The notes below the pieces were generated by a model, which worked only from the letters and a program-made list of their open reading frames with translations, was not told where the DNA came from and searched no databases. A stretch of DNA of 64,000 nucleotides from Pseudomonas soli (lineage in GTDB: Bacteria > Pseudomonadota > Gammaproteobacteria > Pseudomonadales > Pseudomonadaceae): NCBI RefSeq assembly GCF_900110655.1, contig NZ_FOEQ01000008.1, forward strand, positions 78,222 to 142,221, written 5' to 3'. Each line of letters opens with the position of its first letter. Position 1 is the first letter of the stretch. Shown here in pieces: positions 15,065 to 23,079 of this stretch. Made by a program: the position numbers and the translations under genes.

Positions 15065-16123
15065 TTACTCCATCTCGATGATCACCTGCTCCTGCCACTT
15101 CTGTGGCAGGGCCTTGGAGGTCGCTTCCCAGGCCGCAGCATCTTTGATTGGCTGGGCGGCCTTGTACTGCTCGTTGGGCAGCAGCTTGGCCTGTACATCC
15201 GCCGGCAGCTTCAGGTGTTCGGCACGGATCGGTCGGGCGTGGCCGATGGCCAGGTTGGTCTGGCCGGCATCGCTGAAGATGTATTCACGGGTCAGCTTGG
15301 CCGCGTTCGGGTGCTTGGCGTATTTGTTGATGATGGTGGTATAGCCGGAGATGACCGACCCATCGGAGGGGATCAGCACCTCGAAGCGTTTCGGGTCGAT
15401 CTGTTCGCGGTAGCTCAGGCCGTTGAAGTCCCACACCACGCCCACTTCCACCTCGCCTTTCTCCAGGGTCTGGATGGTTGGGTTGGCCAGCGACAGGCGC
15501 TTCTGCTGGGCCAGCTTGGTGAACAGCTGCAGGCCCGGCTCGATGTTCTTCTCGTCGCCCTTGTAGGCGATGGCGGCGGCAAGCACGCCGTTGGCGGCCT
15601 GGGCGGCGGTGCCTACGTCACCGATGGCGACCTTGTACTTGCCCTTTTCCAGGTCGTGCCAGGTGCTTGGGCGGTCCTCTTCCTTCACCAGGTCCTTGTT
15701 GATGATGAAGGCGATGGTGCCGGTGTAGGCCAGCGCCCAGTGGCCGTCCTGGTCCTTGGCCCACGCCGGGACCTGGTCCCAGGTGCTTGGCTTGTAGGGT
15801 TGGGTCACGCCCTTGGCGACCGCGATCGGGCCGAAGGCCGCGCCGACGTCGCCGATATCGGCGCTGGCGTTGTCCTTCTCGGCATCGAACTTGGCGACTT
15901 CCTGGGCCGAGCTCATGTCGGTGTCGCTGTGCTTGAGGCCGTATTTTTTCGCCAGGTCTTCCCAGGTGCCTTTCCAGTTGGCCCAGGCATCGGGCATGCC
16001 CACGCTGTTGACCGTACCTTCCTTGCGGGCGGCGTCTTCAAGGGCCTTGAGGTCCTGGGCCATGGCCGAGGTGCAAAAAGCGATGGCCGAACCGAGCAGT
16101 GACGCCATGAACAACTTTTTCAT
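15065..16123 (-). CDS. ABC transporter periplasmic substrate-binding protein
   Basis: This 352-residue protein has a clear signal peptide (MKKLFMASLLGSAIAFCTSAMA, cleaved before QDLK). The mature part is an extracellular solute-binding domain of the PotD/AfuA/PhnS-like type, with VGMPDAWANWKGTW near the N terminus and EYIFSDAGQTNLAIGHARP near the C terminus. AAGGAG lies seven bases before the ATG. It is the first gene of the operon and is divergent from the UTRA regulator at 16460. The ligand is not predictable by eye. Neighbouring phosphatase and phosphodiesterase genes suggest an organophosphorus solute. Confidence 0.88.
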   Translation of the reverse strand: MKKLFMASLLGSAIAFCTSAMAQDLKALEDAARKEGTVNSVGMPDAWANWKGTWEDLAKKYGLKHSDTDMSSAQEVAKFDAEKDNASADIGDVGAAFGPIAVAKGVTQPYKPSTWDQVPAWAKDQDGHWALAYTGTIAFIINKDLVKEEDRPSTWHDLEKGKYKVAIGDVGTAAQAANGVLAAAIAYKGDEKNIEPGLQLFTKLAQQKRLSLANPTIQTLEKGEVEVGVVWDFNGLSYREQIDPKRFEVLIPSDGSVISGYTTIINKYAKHPNAAKLTREYIFSDAGQTNLAIGHARPIRAEHLKLPADVQAKLLPNEQYKAAQPIKDAAAWEATSKALPQKWQEQVIIEME

Positions 16124-16187
16124 CCGAAGCTCCTTTGGTGGGTGCCTTGCATTCGTTGTTATGAACTGAAGCGGTGCTTGCGACCCC

Positions 16188-16200
16188 TTGGTCTAGGTCA
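16188..16200. promoter_or_regulatory. Candidate UTRA-regulator operator, operon side
   Basis: TTGGTCTAGGTCA has the TGGTCTA core, with an imperfect second half. TGGTCTAGACCA-like sites are bound by PhnF-type GntR/UTRA regulators. It lies about 65 bases upstream of the binding-protein start. Confidence 0.45.
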
Positions 16201-16287
16201 GCAAACCTTGCGCCAAGGTAGGCCTGTTGCGTGACAGTTTGATGTAAGGGGCGGGGGCGGGTGGCAGGCCCAAGGCCCTGGAACTAC

Positions 16288-16301
16288 AGCGTAGACCAGA
16301 T
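16288..16301. promoter_or_regulatory. Candidate UTRA-regulator half-site, central
   Basis: AGCGTAGACCAGAT contains TAGACCAG, the reverse complement of CTGGTCTA found in the neighbouring sites. Only one half is well matched. Confidence 0.35.
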
Positions 16302-16431
16302 CGAAAGCCTTGATTCGCGTGGGCTGGCGCGGATCTGGCAGATCTGGCAAGTGCCCTGTGGCGCCTGTGTCACAGGATGTTCATCAGCTGTCCCTAGGCT
16401 TGCACTACGCTCCAACTGCCCCGTTTCGGGG

Positions 16432-16445
16432 CTGGACTAGTCCAG
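16432..16445. promoter_or_regulatory. Perfect palindromic operator before the UTRA regulator
   Basis: CTGGACTAGTCCAG is a perfect 14-base palindrome ending 14 bases before the regulator ATG and just before its AGG ribosome site. The position suits autorepression. The half CTGGACTA differs by one base from the CTGGTCTA half-sites. Confidence 0.6.
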
Positions 16446-16459
16446 ATAGGTAACCTTTG

Positions 16460-17173
16460 ATGCAAGCGACGCCACCGCGCGCGGTAACAGCTATCTGCCA
16501 TGCGCTGCAGGAGCAGATCGAACACGGCCTGCTGGCACCCGGCGGCAAGCTGCCGGCCGAGCGCAGGCTCAGCGAGGTGTTCGACACCACGCGTATCACC
16601 CTGCGCGAGGCGCTGGTGCAGCTCGAGGCCATGGGCCTGATCTACCGCGAGGAGCGCCGTGGCTGGTTCGTCGCGCCCGAGCGGCTGACCTACGACCTGA
16701 TCGAGCGCAGCCATTTCCATGCGATGGTGCGCGACCAGGGGCGGGTGCCGAGCACTGAGTTACTGTCTGCGCGCCTGCAGCCGGCCTCTGCGTCGATCTG
16801 TGCGCGCCTGCGCCTGCCGGCGTTGTCCAGCGTGGTGAGGATCTGCCGTTTGCGCCGGATCGATGGGCGAGCGGTGCTGTATGCCGAGCACTATCTCAAC
16901 CCGCGTTACTTCCCGGGGATCCTCGAGCTGGACCTGGCGCGGTCGCTGACCGAGATCTACGCGCGGGAATACGCCATTCACTATGGGCAGGTGTGCTTTG
17001 AAATCCTGCCGACGGCGTTGCCGGCCGAGGCGGCGGCTGCCTTGAAGGTGTCGGCTGGCAGCCCCGGGTTGCATATCACCCGGGTCAACAGCGACCAGCA
17101 TGGGCACCTGATCGACTGCGACCTGGAATACTGGCGTCACGATGCGATCCGCATTCGCGCCGAGGCTGGGTAG
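16460..17173 (+). CDS. GntR family transcriptional regulator with UTRA domain
   Basis: This 237-residue protein has an N-terminal winged helix-turn-helix (about residues 5-72, with LPAERRLSEVF and TRITLREAL typical of GntR) and a C-terminal UTRA ligand domain (about 90-235, with AEHYLNPRYFPGILELDL). UTRA regulators such as PhnF, PhnR, NagR and HutC sense small molecules and usually repress adjacent uptake or catabolic genes. It is divergent from the ABC operon and separated from it by the palindromic sites, so it probably controls that operon and itself. I prefer the ATG at 16460 over the in-frame TTG three bases earlier because AGG is well spaced. Confidence 0.88.
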   Translation: MQATPPRAVTAICHALQEQIEHGLLAPGGKLPAERRLSEVFDTTRITLREALVQLEAMGLIYREERRGWFVAPERLTYDLIERSHFHAMVRDQGRVPSTELLSARLQPASASICARLRLPALSSVVRICRLRRIDGRAVLYAEHYLNPRYFPGILELDLARSLTEIYAREYAIHYGQVCFEILPTALPAEAAAALKVSAGSPGLHITRVNSDQHGHLIDCDLEYWRHDAIRIRAEAG

Positions 17174-17218
17174 GGTGAACATCGCGGTGCGCCGATGCGA
17201 CTTGCCCCGCGATGCGAT

Positions 17219-19372
17219 CTAGCTGGAAACGTTGCTCTGAGCCATTGCCCCTCCGCCAGCCGTCACCACCTGCACCGACAGCCGTGGCGTCGCCAGATCC
17301 AACCCCGCTTCATCGAGCTGGCGCTTCAACGCCAGGTTGAACGCCCGCGACACCTCCCACTGCTTGATCGGCGCGGTCTTGAACCGCGCCCGCAGGATCG
17401 CCGAGCCCGACTCGAAGCTCTCTACCCCCTGCAACTCCAGCGGCGACCAGATGTTGCGGCGCATCAGCGGGTCGTTGCGCAGTTTCTGCCCGACCTCGCG
17501 GATCAGGGTGATGGCCTGGTCGATGTTCATGCTGTGCGGGATGGCCACGCGGAAGATCGCGTAGCCGAATTCGCGCGAGTAGTTCTTGATGCTCTTGATC
17601 TCGCTGAACGGGATGGTGTGCACGATGCCATCGATGTCGCGCAGGCGCACGGTGCGGATGGTCAGGCCCTCGACCGTGCCCAGGTGGCCGCCGACATCCA
17701 CGTAGTCGTCGATGGCCAGGGAGTCCTCGATGATGATGAACAGGCCGGTGATCAGGTCGGCCACCAGCGACTGGGCGCCGAAACCGATGGCCAGGCCGAT
17801 GACACCGGCACCGGCCAGCAGTGGGGTGACGTTCATGCCCATGTTGGCCAGGGCGACGATCACCGCGATGATGACGATCACCACGAACATCACGTTGCGG
17901 ATCAGCGGCATCATGGTCTGCGCACGGGCGTTGGCCAGCCCGCGCCGCGAATGCACCAGGGCATGGTGCACGGCGGTGTCGGCGAGGATCCACACCAGCC
18001 AGGCGACGATCAGCGTACCGGCCAGGCCCAGCAGGCGCAGGCTGACTTCATGGCCGTCACCCTCGGCGAAACTGATCATCGAGTGGCCCCAGACGCGCAG
18101 GCCCAGTTCGATGAACAGCAGCCAGATGAACAGGTGCACCAGCACATAGCCGAAGTTGCGCAGGCGTTCGGTATAGACCGCCTGGCGCTTGTTGGCGCGC
18201 CTGGGCTTTGCCGCGTGGCGACGGACCAGGCCATTGAGCACCATGCACACCACCACCAGCACCGTGCACATCAGCGACTGGCGCAGGGCGGTGCTGGTGT
18301 CGCCGGCGGAGACGAAGGTGGCGAACAGCGAGATCGCTACCAGGATCAGCGCCGGGAGGTACCAGAAGCTGCCGAGCAGTTCGATGGTGTCGCTCAGGGT
18401 GCGCCGGGTCAGTCGCCGGGACAGGGGCTGGTTGCGGATCAGGTGGGCGATCGGGCGGCGGAAGCGCAGGATGAACAGCCCCGTGCACAGAGCTGCGACC
18501 ACATTGGCCAAGGTGGCCAGGGCATGGGCCAGGTGGCTGCCCAGCGCGGTGGTCAGGCGTGGGTCGCTCATCGCCTCGCCGAACGCGGCGAAGCTGCCGA
18601 TCAGCCACAGCGGGCGGAACGCCTGGTGTCGCAGGATATGCAGGGCGCGGTGGCGATGCGGGCCGTCGAGCAGCGAGAAGGCAATTACGCAGATGGCCGA
18701 GAACAGGGTGCCGACCACCAGCGCGTAGGCCAGCACCATGGCCATCGACTTGCCCAGCGAGGAGGGCAGGGCGAAGCTCAGGTACACGGTGAACACCAGC
18801 GCCACCAGCCAGGGCCCCAGCTTGCGCAGGGCAAAGCGCACCAGGTCCCAGGTCCGCGGGTGTTGCGGCAGGTCTTCGGTCAGGCCGAAACGCAGGCGCA
18901 CACGGTGGCCGATCCAGTTGAAGGCATAGGCCAGCAGGCCCCAGACCAGGATGACCCCGGCGAAGCCAAACAGGATCGCCGGCCATTGATGCACCGGCAC
19001 CACCAGTGCGGCCAGTTCGTCCTGGGCTTGGTCGATTTCCAGGGACCAGCGCTTGAACGGGCTGGCATCGCCGCTGAACTGTTTCTCGAAGTCGTGCAGG
19101 GCACCGCCGATCAGGCCGAGCACCCCCTGTTCGACGGTGGGTTGCGATTGCCGGGTGGCGTCGCGCAGCTTTTTCAGGTCGGCCAGCAGCTTGGCGCGTT
19201 GCTGGTCGTTTTCCAGGTTCTTGATCACCTCGTCCAGGGACTTGCCCAAGGGCTCGCTGGCTTCGGGCTGGGCGGGCGTGCTGGAGCCGAGCAGGCCTGG
19301 CAGGCCGGCGGCGTGCGCTGGCGTGACGAGCAACAGGAACAGCAGCGTGATGCAACGCAGGAGGGCTGGCAC
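17219..19372 (-). CDS. MscS-family mechanosensitive channel (YbiO-like)
   Basis: This 717-residue protein has a signal peptide (ending TPAHA), a periplasmic helical region (about 30-125), about ten membrane segments, then the MscS pore and cytoplasmic domain. The Gly/Ala-rich pore helix LLAGAGVIGLAIGFGAQSLV (about 510-530) is followed by the beta domain VGGHLGTVEGLTIRTVRLRD. Large MscS members of this type act as osmotic release valves and resemble E. coli YbiO. The start is GTG at 19372 with no strong ribosome site, so an alternative start is possible, but the signal peptide begins here. It is a single gene between the UTRA regulator (convergent) and a small membrane protein. Confidence 0.9.
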   Translation of the reverse strand: MPALLRCITLLFLLLVTPAHAAGLPGLLGSSTPAQPEASEPLGKSLDEVIKNLENDQQRAKLLADLKKLRDATRQSQPTVEQGVLGLIGGALHDFEKQFSGDASPFKRWSLEIDQAQDELAALVVPVHQWPAILFGFAGVILVWGLLAYAFNWIGHRVRLRFGLTEDLPQHPRTWDLVRFALRKLGPWLVALVFTVYLSFALPSSLGKSMAMVLAYALVVGTLFSAICVIAFSLLDGPHRHRALHILRHQAFRPLWLIGSFAAFGEAMSDPRLTTALGSHLAHALATLANVVAALCTGLFILRFRRPIAHLIRNQPLSRRLTRRTLSDTIELLGSFWYLPALILVAISLFATFVSAGDTSTALRQSLMCTVLVVVCMVLNGLVRRHAAKPRRANKRQAVYTERLRNFGYVLVHLFIWLLFIELGLRVWGHSMISFAEGDGHEVSLRLLGLAGTLIVAWLVWILADTAVHHALVHSRRGLANARAQTMMPLIRNVMFVVIVIIAVIVALANMGMNVTPLLAGAGVIGLAIGFGAQSLVADLITGLFIIIEDSLAIDDYVDVGGHLGTVEGLTIRTVRLRDIDGIVHTIPFSEIKSIKNYSREFGYAIFRVAIPHSMNIDQAITLIREVGQKLRNDPLMRRNIWSPLELQGVESFESGSAILRARFKTAPIKQWEVSRAFNLALKRQLDEAGLDLATPRLSVQVVTAGGGAMAQSNVSS

Positions 19373-19416
19373 CGGGAAATCTACCTCAGGTCAAACGTTT
19401 GCCCGAGTGTAGAGGT

Positions 19417-19587
19417 TTACGACGGCAGTTTCTCGAGGATCTTCCAGCAGGTGAGGCCGAAAATGCCGAGGGTGCCGATCCACATCATCAGCACGCCGAC
19501 ATTGCGTTCGCGCAGGCTGAAACCGATGGTCAGCAGCATCAGGAACAGGAACACCGGCGCGAACAGGGACAGGAACGGCGATGACAT
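19417..19587 (-). CDS. Small two-segment membrane protein, function unknown
   Basis: This 56-residue protein has two hydrophobic helices (FLSLFAPVFLFLMLLTIGFSL and VGVLMMWIGTLGIFGLTCW) joined by the charged turn RERN, ending in KILEKLPS. AAGG is nine bases before the ATG at 19587. Longer in-frame starts (19596, 19686) are less well placed. It lies 44 bases upstream of the mechanosensitive channel gene on the same strand, so co-transcription is possible. I do not recognise a named family. Confidence 0.7.
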   Translation of the reverse strand: MSSPFLSLFAPVFLFLMLLTIGFSLRERNVGVLMMWIGTLGIFGLTCWKILEKLPS

Positions 19588-19673
19588 GGACAGCATCCTT
19601 CTGTTTTGGGGGCCATGTATCAAGCATAGCGCTTTGCAAGCGAGGCGGATTGACCGGGGGCAGGTGCTGATCC

Positions 19674-19722
19674 GATCGCGGGGCAAGCCGCTCCCACAGG
19701 TCCGCGTGGGAGCGGGTTGGCC
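19674..19722. repeat. REP pair, GCGGGGCAAGCC family
   Basis: ATCGCGGGGCAAGCCGCTCC is followed by an inverted partner GTGGGAGCGGG ending at the apeB stop. The left copy lacks one C relative to the consensus seen at 46088. Confidence 0.8.
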
Positions 19723-19723
19723 G

Positions 19724-21013
19724 TCAGGGCAGTTCGCGGCTGCGGTAGAAGGCGCCGAGCACCTTCACCAGGTGGGCCAGGTCATGGCTGCCGCACAGTT
19801 CGCGGATCGAGTGCATGGCGAAGGTCGGCAGGCCGATATCCACCGTGCGCACGCCCAGGTGGCTGGCGGTGATCGGGCCGATGGTCGAGCCGCAGCCCAT
19901 GTCGCTGCGCACCACGAAGCTCTGCACCGGGACTTCCTCGGCCATGCACAGGTGGCGGAAGAACCCGGCGGTTTCGCTGTTGGTGGCGTAGCGCTGGTTG
20001 TTGTTGACCTTGATTACCGGGCCTGCGTTGAGCTTGGGGCCGTGGTTGCCGTCGTGTTTGTCGGCGTAGTTGGGGTGCACGCCGTGGGCATTGTCGGCCG
20101 AGACCATCAGCGAGCGCTGGATGGTGCGCACATAGTCGTCGCCATCGGGCAGCAGGCGTTGCAGGGTCTGCTCGAGCATCGGGCCATCAGCGCCGCAGGC
20201 CGAGCAGGAGCCGACTTCCTCGTGGTCGTTGCACACCAGTACGCAGGTCTCGTCGCCTTCGGCGTTCAGCAGCGCCTGCAAGCCGGCGTAGCACGACAGC
20301 AGGTTGTCCAGGCGGGCGGCGGCGATAAAGTCGCCGTTCAGGCCGATCAACGCGGCGTCCTGGGTGTCGTAGAAGCTCAGCTCGTAATCCAGCACCACGT
20401 CGGCGTTGAGGTCGTGTTCGCGGGCTAGCTGCTCGGTGAGCAGGGCGCGGAAGTCGACGCGCTCGTCGCCGGCGACCTGCGCCAGGATCGGTGGCAGTTC
20501 GGTCTGCGGGTTGATCTGCCAGCCTTCGTTGGCGGTGCGGTTGAGGTGGATCGCCAGGTTGGGGATCACCGCGATCGGCAGCTTGAAATCGATCAGCTGG
20601 CTTTCCACCTTGCCGTCACGGCGGAAAGTGACCCGGCCGGCCAGCGACAGGTCGCGGTCGAACCAAGGGGCGAGCAGGGCGCCGCCATAGACTTCGACGC
20701 CCAGTTGCAGGAAGCCCTGGCGCTGCAGTTCGGGCTGCGGCTTGACCCGCAGGCATGGGCTGTCGGTGTGGGCGCCGACCATGCGGATACCGCCGATCAG
20801 CGGCGAATGCTTGCCGAGCTTGATGGCGATGATCGAGGAATCGTTACGGGTCACGTAGTAGCGGCCGCCAGGCACGGTGGCCCAGCTGTCGCGTTCGTCC
20901 AGGCGCTGGTAGCCGGCGGCCTCGAGGCGTTGCGCGAGGCTGGCGGTGGCGTGGAAGGGCGTCGGGGAGGCCTTGAGGAATTCGATCAGGCCGGCGTTCA
21001 GGGCATCGCGCAT
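19724..21013 (-). CDS. apeB: M18 family aminopeptidase
   Basis: This 429-residue protein spans the full M18 (aspartyl aminopeptidase) fold. Visible metal-site motifs are GAHTDSPCLRVKP (first His/Asp), CNDHEEVGSCSACGA (Glu pair), MVSADNAHGVHPNY (Asp) and the C-terminal PTFAMHSIRELCG (His). These are cytosolic dodecameric zinc peptidases that remove N-terminal acidic residues. Length matches Pseudomonas ApeB. It is a single gene between REP elements, with no sign of an operon. Confidence 0.95.
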   Translation of the reverse strand: MRDALNAGLIEFLKASPTPFHATASLAQRLEAAGYQRLDERDSWATVPGGRYYVTRNDSSIIAIKLGKHSPLIGGIRMVGAHTDSPCLRVKPQPELQRQGFLQLGVEVYGGALLAPWFDRDLSLAGRVTFRRDGKVESQLIDFKLPIAVIPNLAIHLNRTANEGWQINPQTELPPILAQVAGDERVDFRALLTEQLAREHDLNADVVLDYELSFYDTQDAALIGLNGDFIAAARLDNLLSCYAGLQALLNAEGDETCVLVCNDHEEVGSCSACGADGPMLEQTLQRLLPDGDDYVRTIQRSLMVSADNAHGVHPNYADKHDGNHGPKLNAGPVIKVNNNQRYATNSETAGFFRHLCMAEEVPVQSFVVRSDMGCGSTIGPITASHLGVRTVDIGLPTFAMHSIRELCGSHDLAHLVKVLGAFYRSRELP

Positions 21014-21089
21014 AAGTCACTCCAGACAGCAGTGGCGCGAGTTTAGCGTAAATGCTCGAAAAATTGTGTCAGCCCTATCGCGAGGCGTT

Positions 21090-21113
21090 GGAGCGGGCTT
21101 GCCCCGCGATCGG
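21090..21113. repeat. Single REP element
   Basis: GGAGCGGGCTTGCCCCGCGA sits between apeB and rluA. It is one unpaired copy of the GCGGGGCAAGCC family in inverted orientation. Confidence 0.75.
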
Positions 21114-21122
21114 GCCCGAGTC

Positions 21123-21758
21123 TCAGAACGGCGCCGGACACTCGAATTTCAGGCGTTCGCCGGACACCGGATGGGTAAAGCTCAGCATCGAGGCATGCAG
21201 GCACAGCCGCTCATGGGCCGCCAGCGCCTCGGGGTTGGCGTACAGCCGGTCGCCGAGCAGCGGGTGGCCGATCGACATCATGTGCACGCGCAGCTGGTGC
21301 GAGCGCCCGGTGATCGGCGTCAGCTCGACCCGGCAGTGATCGCCGCAGCGCTCGACGATGCGCCAGAAGGTCAGGGCATGCTTGCCCTGCTCATGGTCGA
21401 CCACGTGGCGCGGCTTGGTCGGCGGGTCGTAACGCAGGGGCAGGTCGATGCTGCCGCTGTCGAGCGCGGGCTGGCCCCAGCACAGCGCGGTATAGGCCTT
21501 TTCGGTCTCGCGGTCGTGGAACTGGCGTGACAGTTCACGATGGCTGTCGGCGTCGCGGGCGAGCAGGATGATCCCCGAGGTTTCCCAGTCCAGGCGGTGG
21601 ACGATCAGGGCTTCCGGGTAGCCGTTTTCCTGCAGGCGGGTGATCAGGCAGTCCTTGTTGTCCTCGGCGCGACCCGGCACCGACAACAGCAGGGTCGGCT
21701 TGTTGATCACCAGGACGGCGGCGTCTTCGTGAAGGATCTGGATGTTCGACAGCGGCAT
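21123..21758 (-). CDS. rluA: RluA family pseudouridine synthase
   Basis: This 211-residue enzyme carries the RluA catalytic motif HRLDWETSGIILLARD, with the catalytic Asp in HRLD. Other conserved stretches are INKPTLLLSVPGR near the start and LTPITGRSHQLRVHMMSIGHP. The length, without an N-terminal S4 domain, matches RluA, which isomerises U746 of 23S rRNA and U32 of some tRNAs. It stands upstream of apeB and downstream of the min genes on the same strand, separated from both by REP elements, so it is probably transcribed on its own. Confidence 0.9.
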   Translation of the reverse strand: MPLSNIQILHEDAAVLVINKPTLLLSVPGRAEDNKDCLITRLQENGYPEALIVHRLDWETSGIILLARDADSHRELSRQFHDRETEKAYTALCWGQPALDSGSIDLPLRYDPPTKPRHVVDHEQGKHALTFWRIVERCGDHCRVELTPITGRSHQLRVHMMSIGHPLLGDRLYANPEALAAHERLCLHASMLSFTHPVSGERLKFECPAPF

Positions 21759-21807
21759 TGCTAGGTCTCGGTGAAATGGCGGAAAGCACTGGGGCCGCCT
21801 TGCGGCC

Positions 21808-21871
21808 CATCGCCGGCAAGCCGGCTCCCACAGGGTCCCGCGTTGTCTGTGGGAGTCGGCTTGCCGGCGAT
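21808..21871. repeat. REP pair between rluA and minE
   Basis: Inverted copies ATCGCCGGCAAGCCGGCTCC and TCGGCTTGCCGGCGAT, separated by about 12 bases, can form a long hairpin. Being after minE, it may also end or protect the min transcript. Confidence 0.85.
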
Positions 21872-21912
21872 AGACTGCAAAGCAGCCCCAATGATTACAC
21901 CCAGCTGCGCGA

Positions 21913-22167
21913 TCAGCGATCAGGCAGGGTGATGTTCAGTTCCAGAATCGAGCAGCTGCCCTGGTTTTCCAGTTCAATCTGTACGTCGTCGTTGCCGATG
22001 TTGACGTACTTGCGGATCACCTCCACCAGCTCCTTCTGCAAGGCAGGCAGGTAGTCCGGGGTGCTGCGCTGGCCACGCTCGTGCGCCACGATGATCTGTA
22101 GACGCTCTTTCGCTACCGACGCGCTGCTCTGTTTCTGTCTGCCACGAAAGAAGTCAAAAAGGTTCAT
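21913..22167 (-). CDS. minE: Cell division topological specificity factor MinE
   Basis: This 84-residue protein has the MinD-binding helix region SVAKERLQIIVAHERGQ (about residues 18-34) and a C-terminal dimerisation domain with LPALQKELVEVIRKYV. The N-terminal LFDFFRG is the amphipathic membrane-contacting segment. MinE drives pole-to-pole oscillation of MinCD. It starts three bases after the minD stop and is the last gene of minCDE. Confidence 0.98.
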   Translation of the reverse strand: MNLFDFFRGRQKQSSASVAKERLQIIVAHERGQRSTPDYLPALQKELVEVIRKYVNIGNDDVQIELENQGSCSILELNITLPDR

Positions 22168-22170
22168 GGT

Positions 22171-22983
22171 TTATTTGCCTCCAAACAGGCGCGCGAAGAA
22201 TCCTTGCTTCGGCACTTCGATGAACCGCAGTGGCTTGGGCTTGCCCAGCAGGCGGTCGACGGTGTCGCTGTACGCCTGGCCTGCATCGCTCTGGTCATCG
22301 AGGATGACCGGGATGCCCTGGTTGGAGGCTTTCAGCACGGCTTGGGATTCGGGGATGACACCCAGCAGTTCGACCGAGAGGATTTCCTTGACGTCCTCGA
22401 CGCCAAGCATTTCGCCTTTTTCGACGCGCTCGGGGTGGTAGCGGGTGATCAGCAGGTGTTCCTTGATCGGGTCTTCACCCTGTTCGGCGCGGCGCGACTT
22501 GCTCGACAGCAGGCCGATCATGCGATCGGAGTCACGTACCGACGAAACCTCGGGGTTGGTCACGACGATGGCTTCGTCGGCGAAGTACATCGCCAGGTGC
22601 GCACCTTTCTCGATACCGGCCGGCGAGTCGCAGACCACGAAGTCGAACTGGTCCTTGAGCTCCATCAGTACCTTTTCGACGCCTTCCTTGGTCAGGGCGT
22701 CCTTGTCGCGGGTCTGGCTGGCGGCCAGCACGAACAGGTTTTCCAGGCGCTTGTCCTTGATCAGGGCCTGCTGCAGGTTGGCTTCGCCGTTGACCACGTT
22801 GACGAAGTCGTACACCACGCGGCGTTCGCAGCCCATGATCAGGTCGAGGTTACGCAGGCCGACGTCGAAGTCGACGATGACCGTCTTATGCCCGCGCAGT
22901 GCGAGGCCGGTACCGATGGCGGCGCTGGTGGTGGTCTTGCCCACACCCCCCTTGCCGGAAGTGACGACGAGAATCTTGGCCAA
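22171..22983 (-). CDS. minD: Septum site-determining ATPase MinD
   Basis: This 270-residue protein has the deviant Walker A motif SGKGGVGKTT at residues 9-18, VIVDFDVGLRNLDLIMG for switch regions, and the C-terminal amphipathic membrane-targeting helix GFFARLFGGK. It is a membrane-bound ATPase that recruits MinC and is released by MinE. It lies 96 bases after minC and 3 bases before minE. Confidence 0.98.
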   Translation of the reverse strand: MAKILVVTSGKGGVGKTTTSAAIGTGLALRGHKTVIVDFDVGLRNLDLIMGCERRVVYDFVNVVNGEANLQQALIKDKRLENLFVLAASQTRDKDALTKEGVEKVLMELKDQFDFVVCDSPAGIEKGAHLAMYFADEAIVVTNPEVSSVRDSDRMIGLLSSKSRRAEQGEDPIKEHLLITRYHPERVEKGEMLGVEDVKEILSVELLGVIPESQAVLKASNQGIPVILDDQSDAGQAYSDTVDRLLGKPKPLRFIEVPKQGFFARLFGGK

Positions 22984-23079
22984 GGTGTTTCACCCCTAAA
23001 TAAACGGGACGTGGGTCCCTGCAAATACGAAAAACGGCAACGTGAAAAAAGTTGCGCTAAAAATGCCGGCAAGTATCCG

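Larger units (their letters stand above)
16124..16459. promoter_or_regulatory. Divergent control region of the ABC operon and its UTRA regulator
   Basis: The 336 bases between the divergent starts hold no gene. They contain three related palindromic or half-palindromic sites (listed separately), the perfect palindrome ACCTTG-CGC-CAAGGT at 16205-16219, and a tandem ATCTGGCAG/ATCTGGCAA near 16331-16350. Both promoters must lie here. I could not assign -35/-10 boxes confidently. Confidence 0.6.

Noticed and set aside
17195..20428. 1077-codon open frame on the plus strand
   Set aside because: It is antisense to the MscS channel and apeB genes, is rich in Gly/Gln/His/Val as expected for reverse-complement GC-rich codons, and has no domain.
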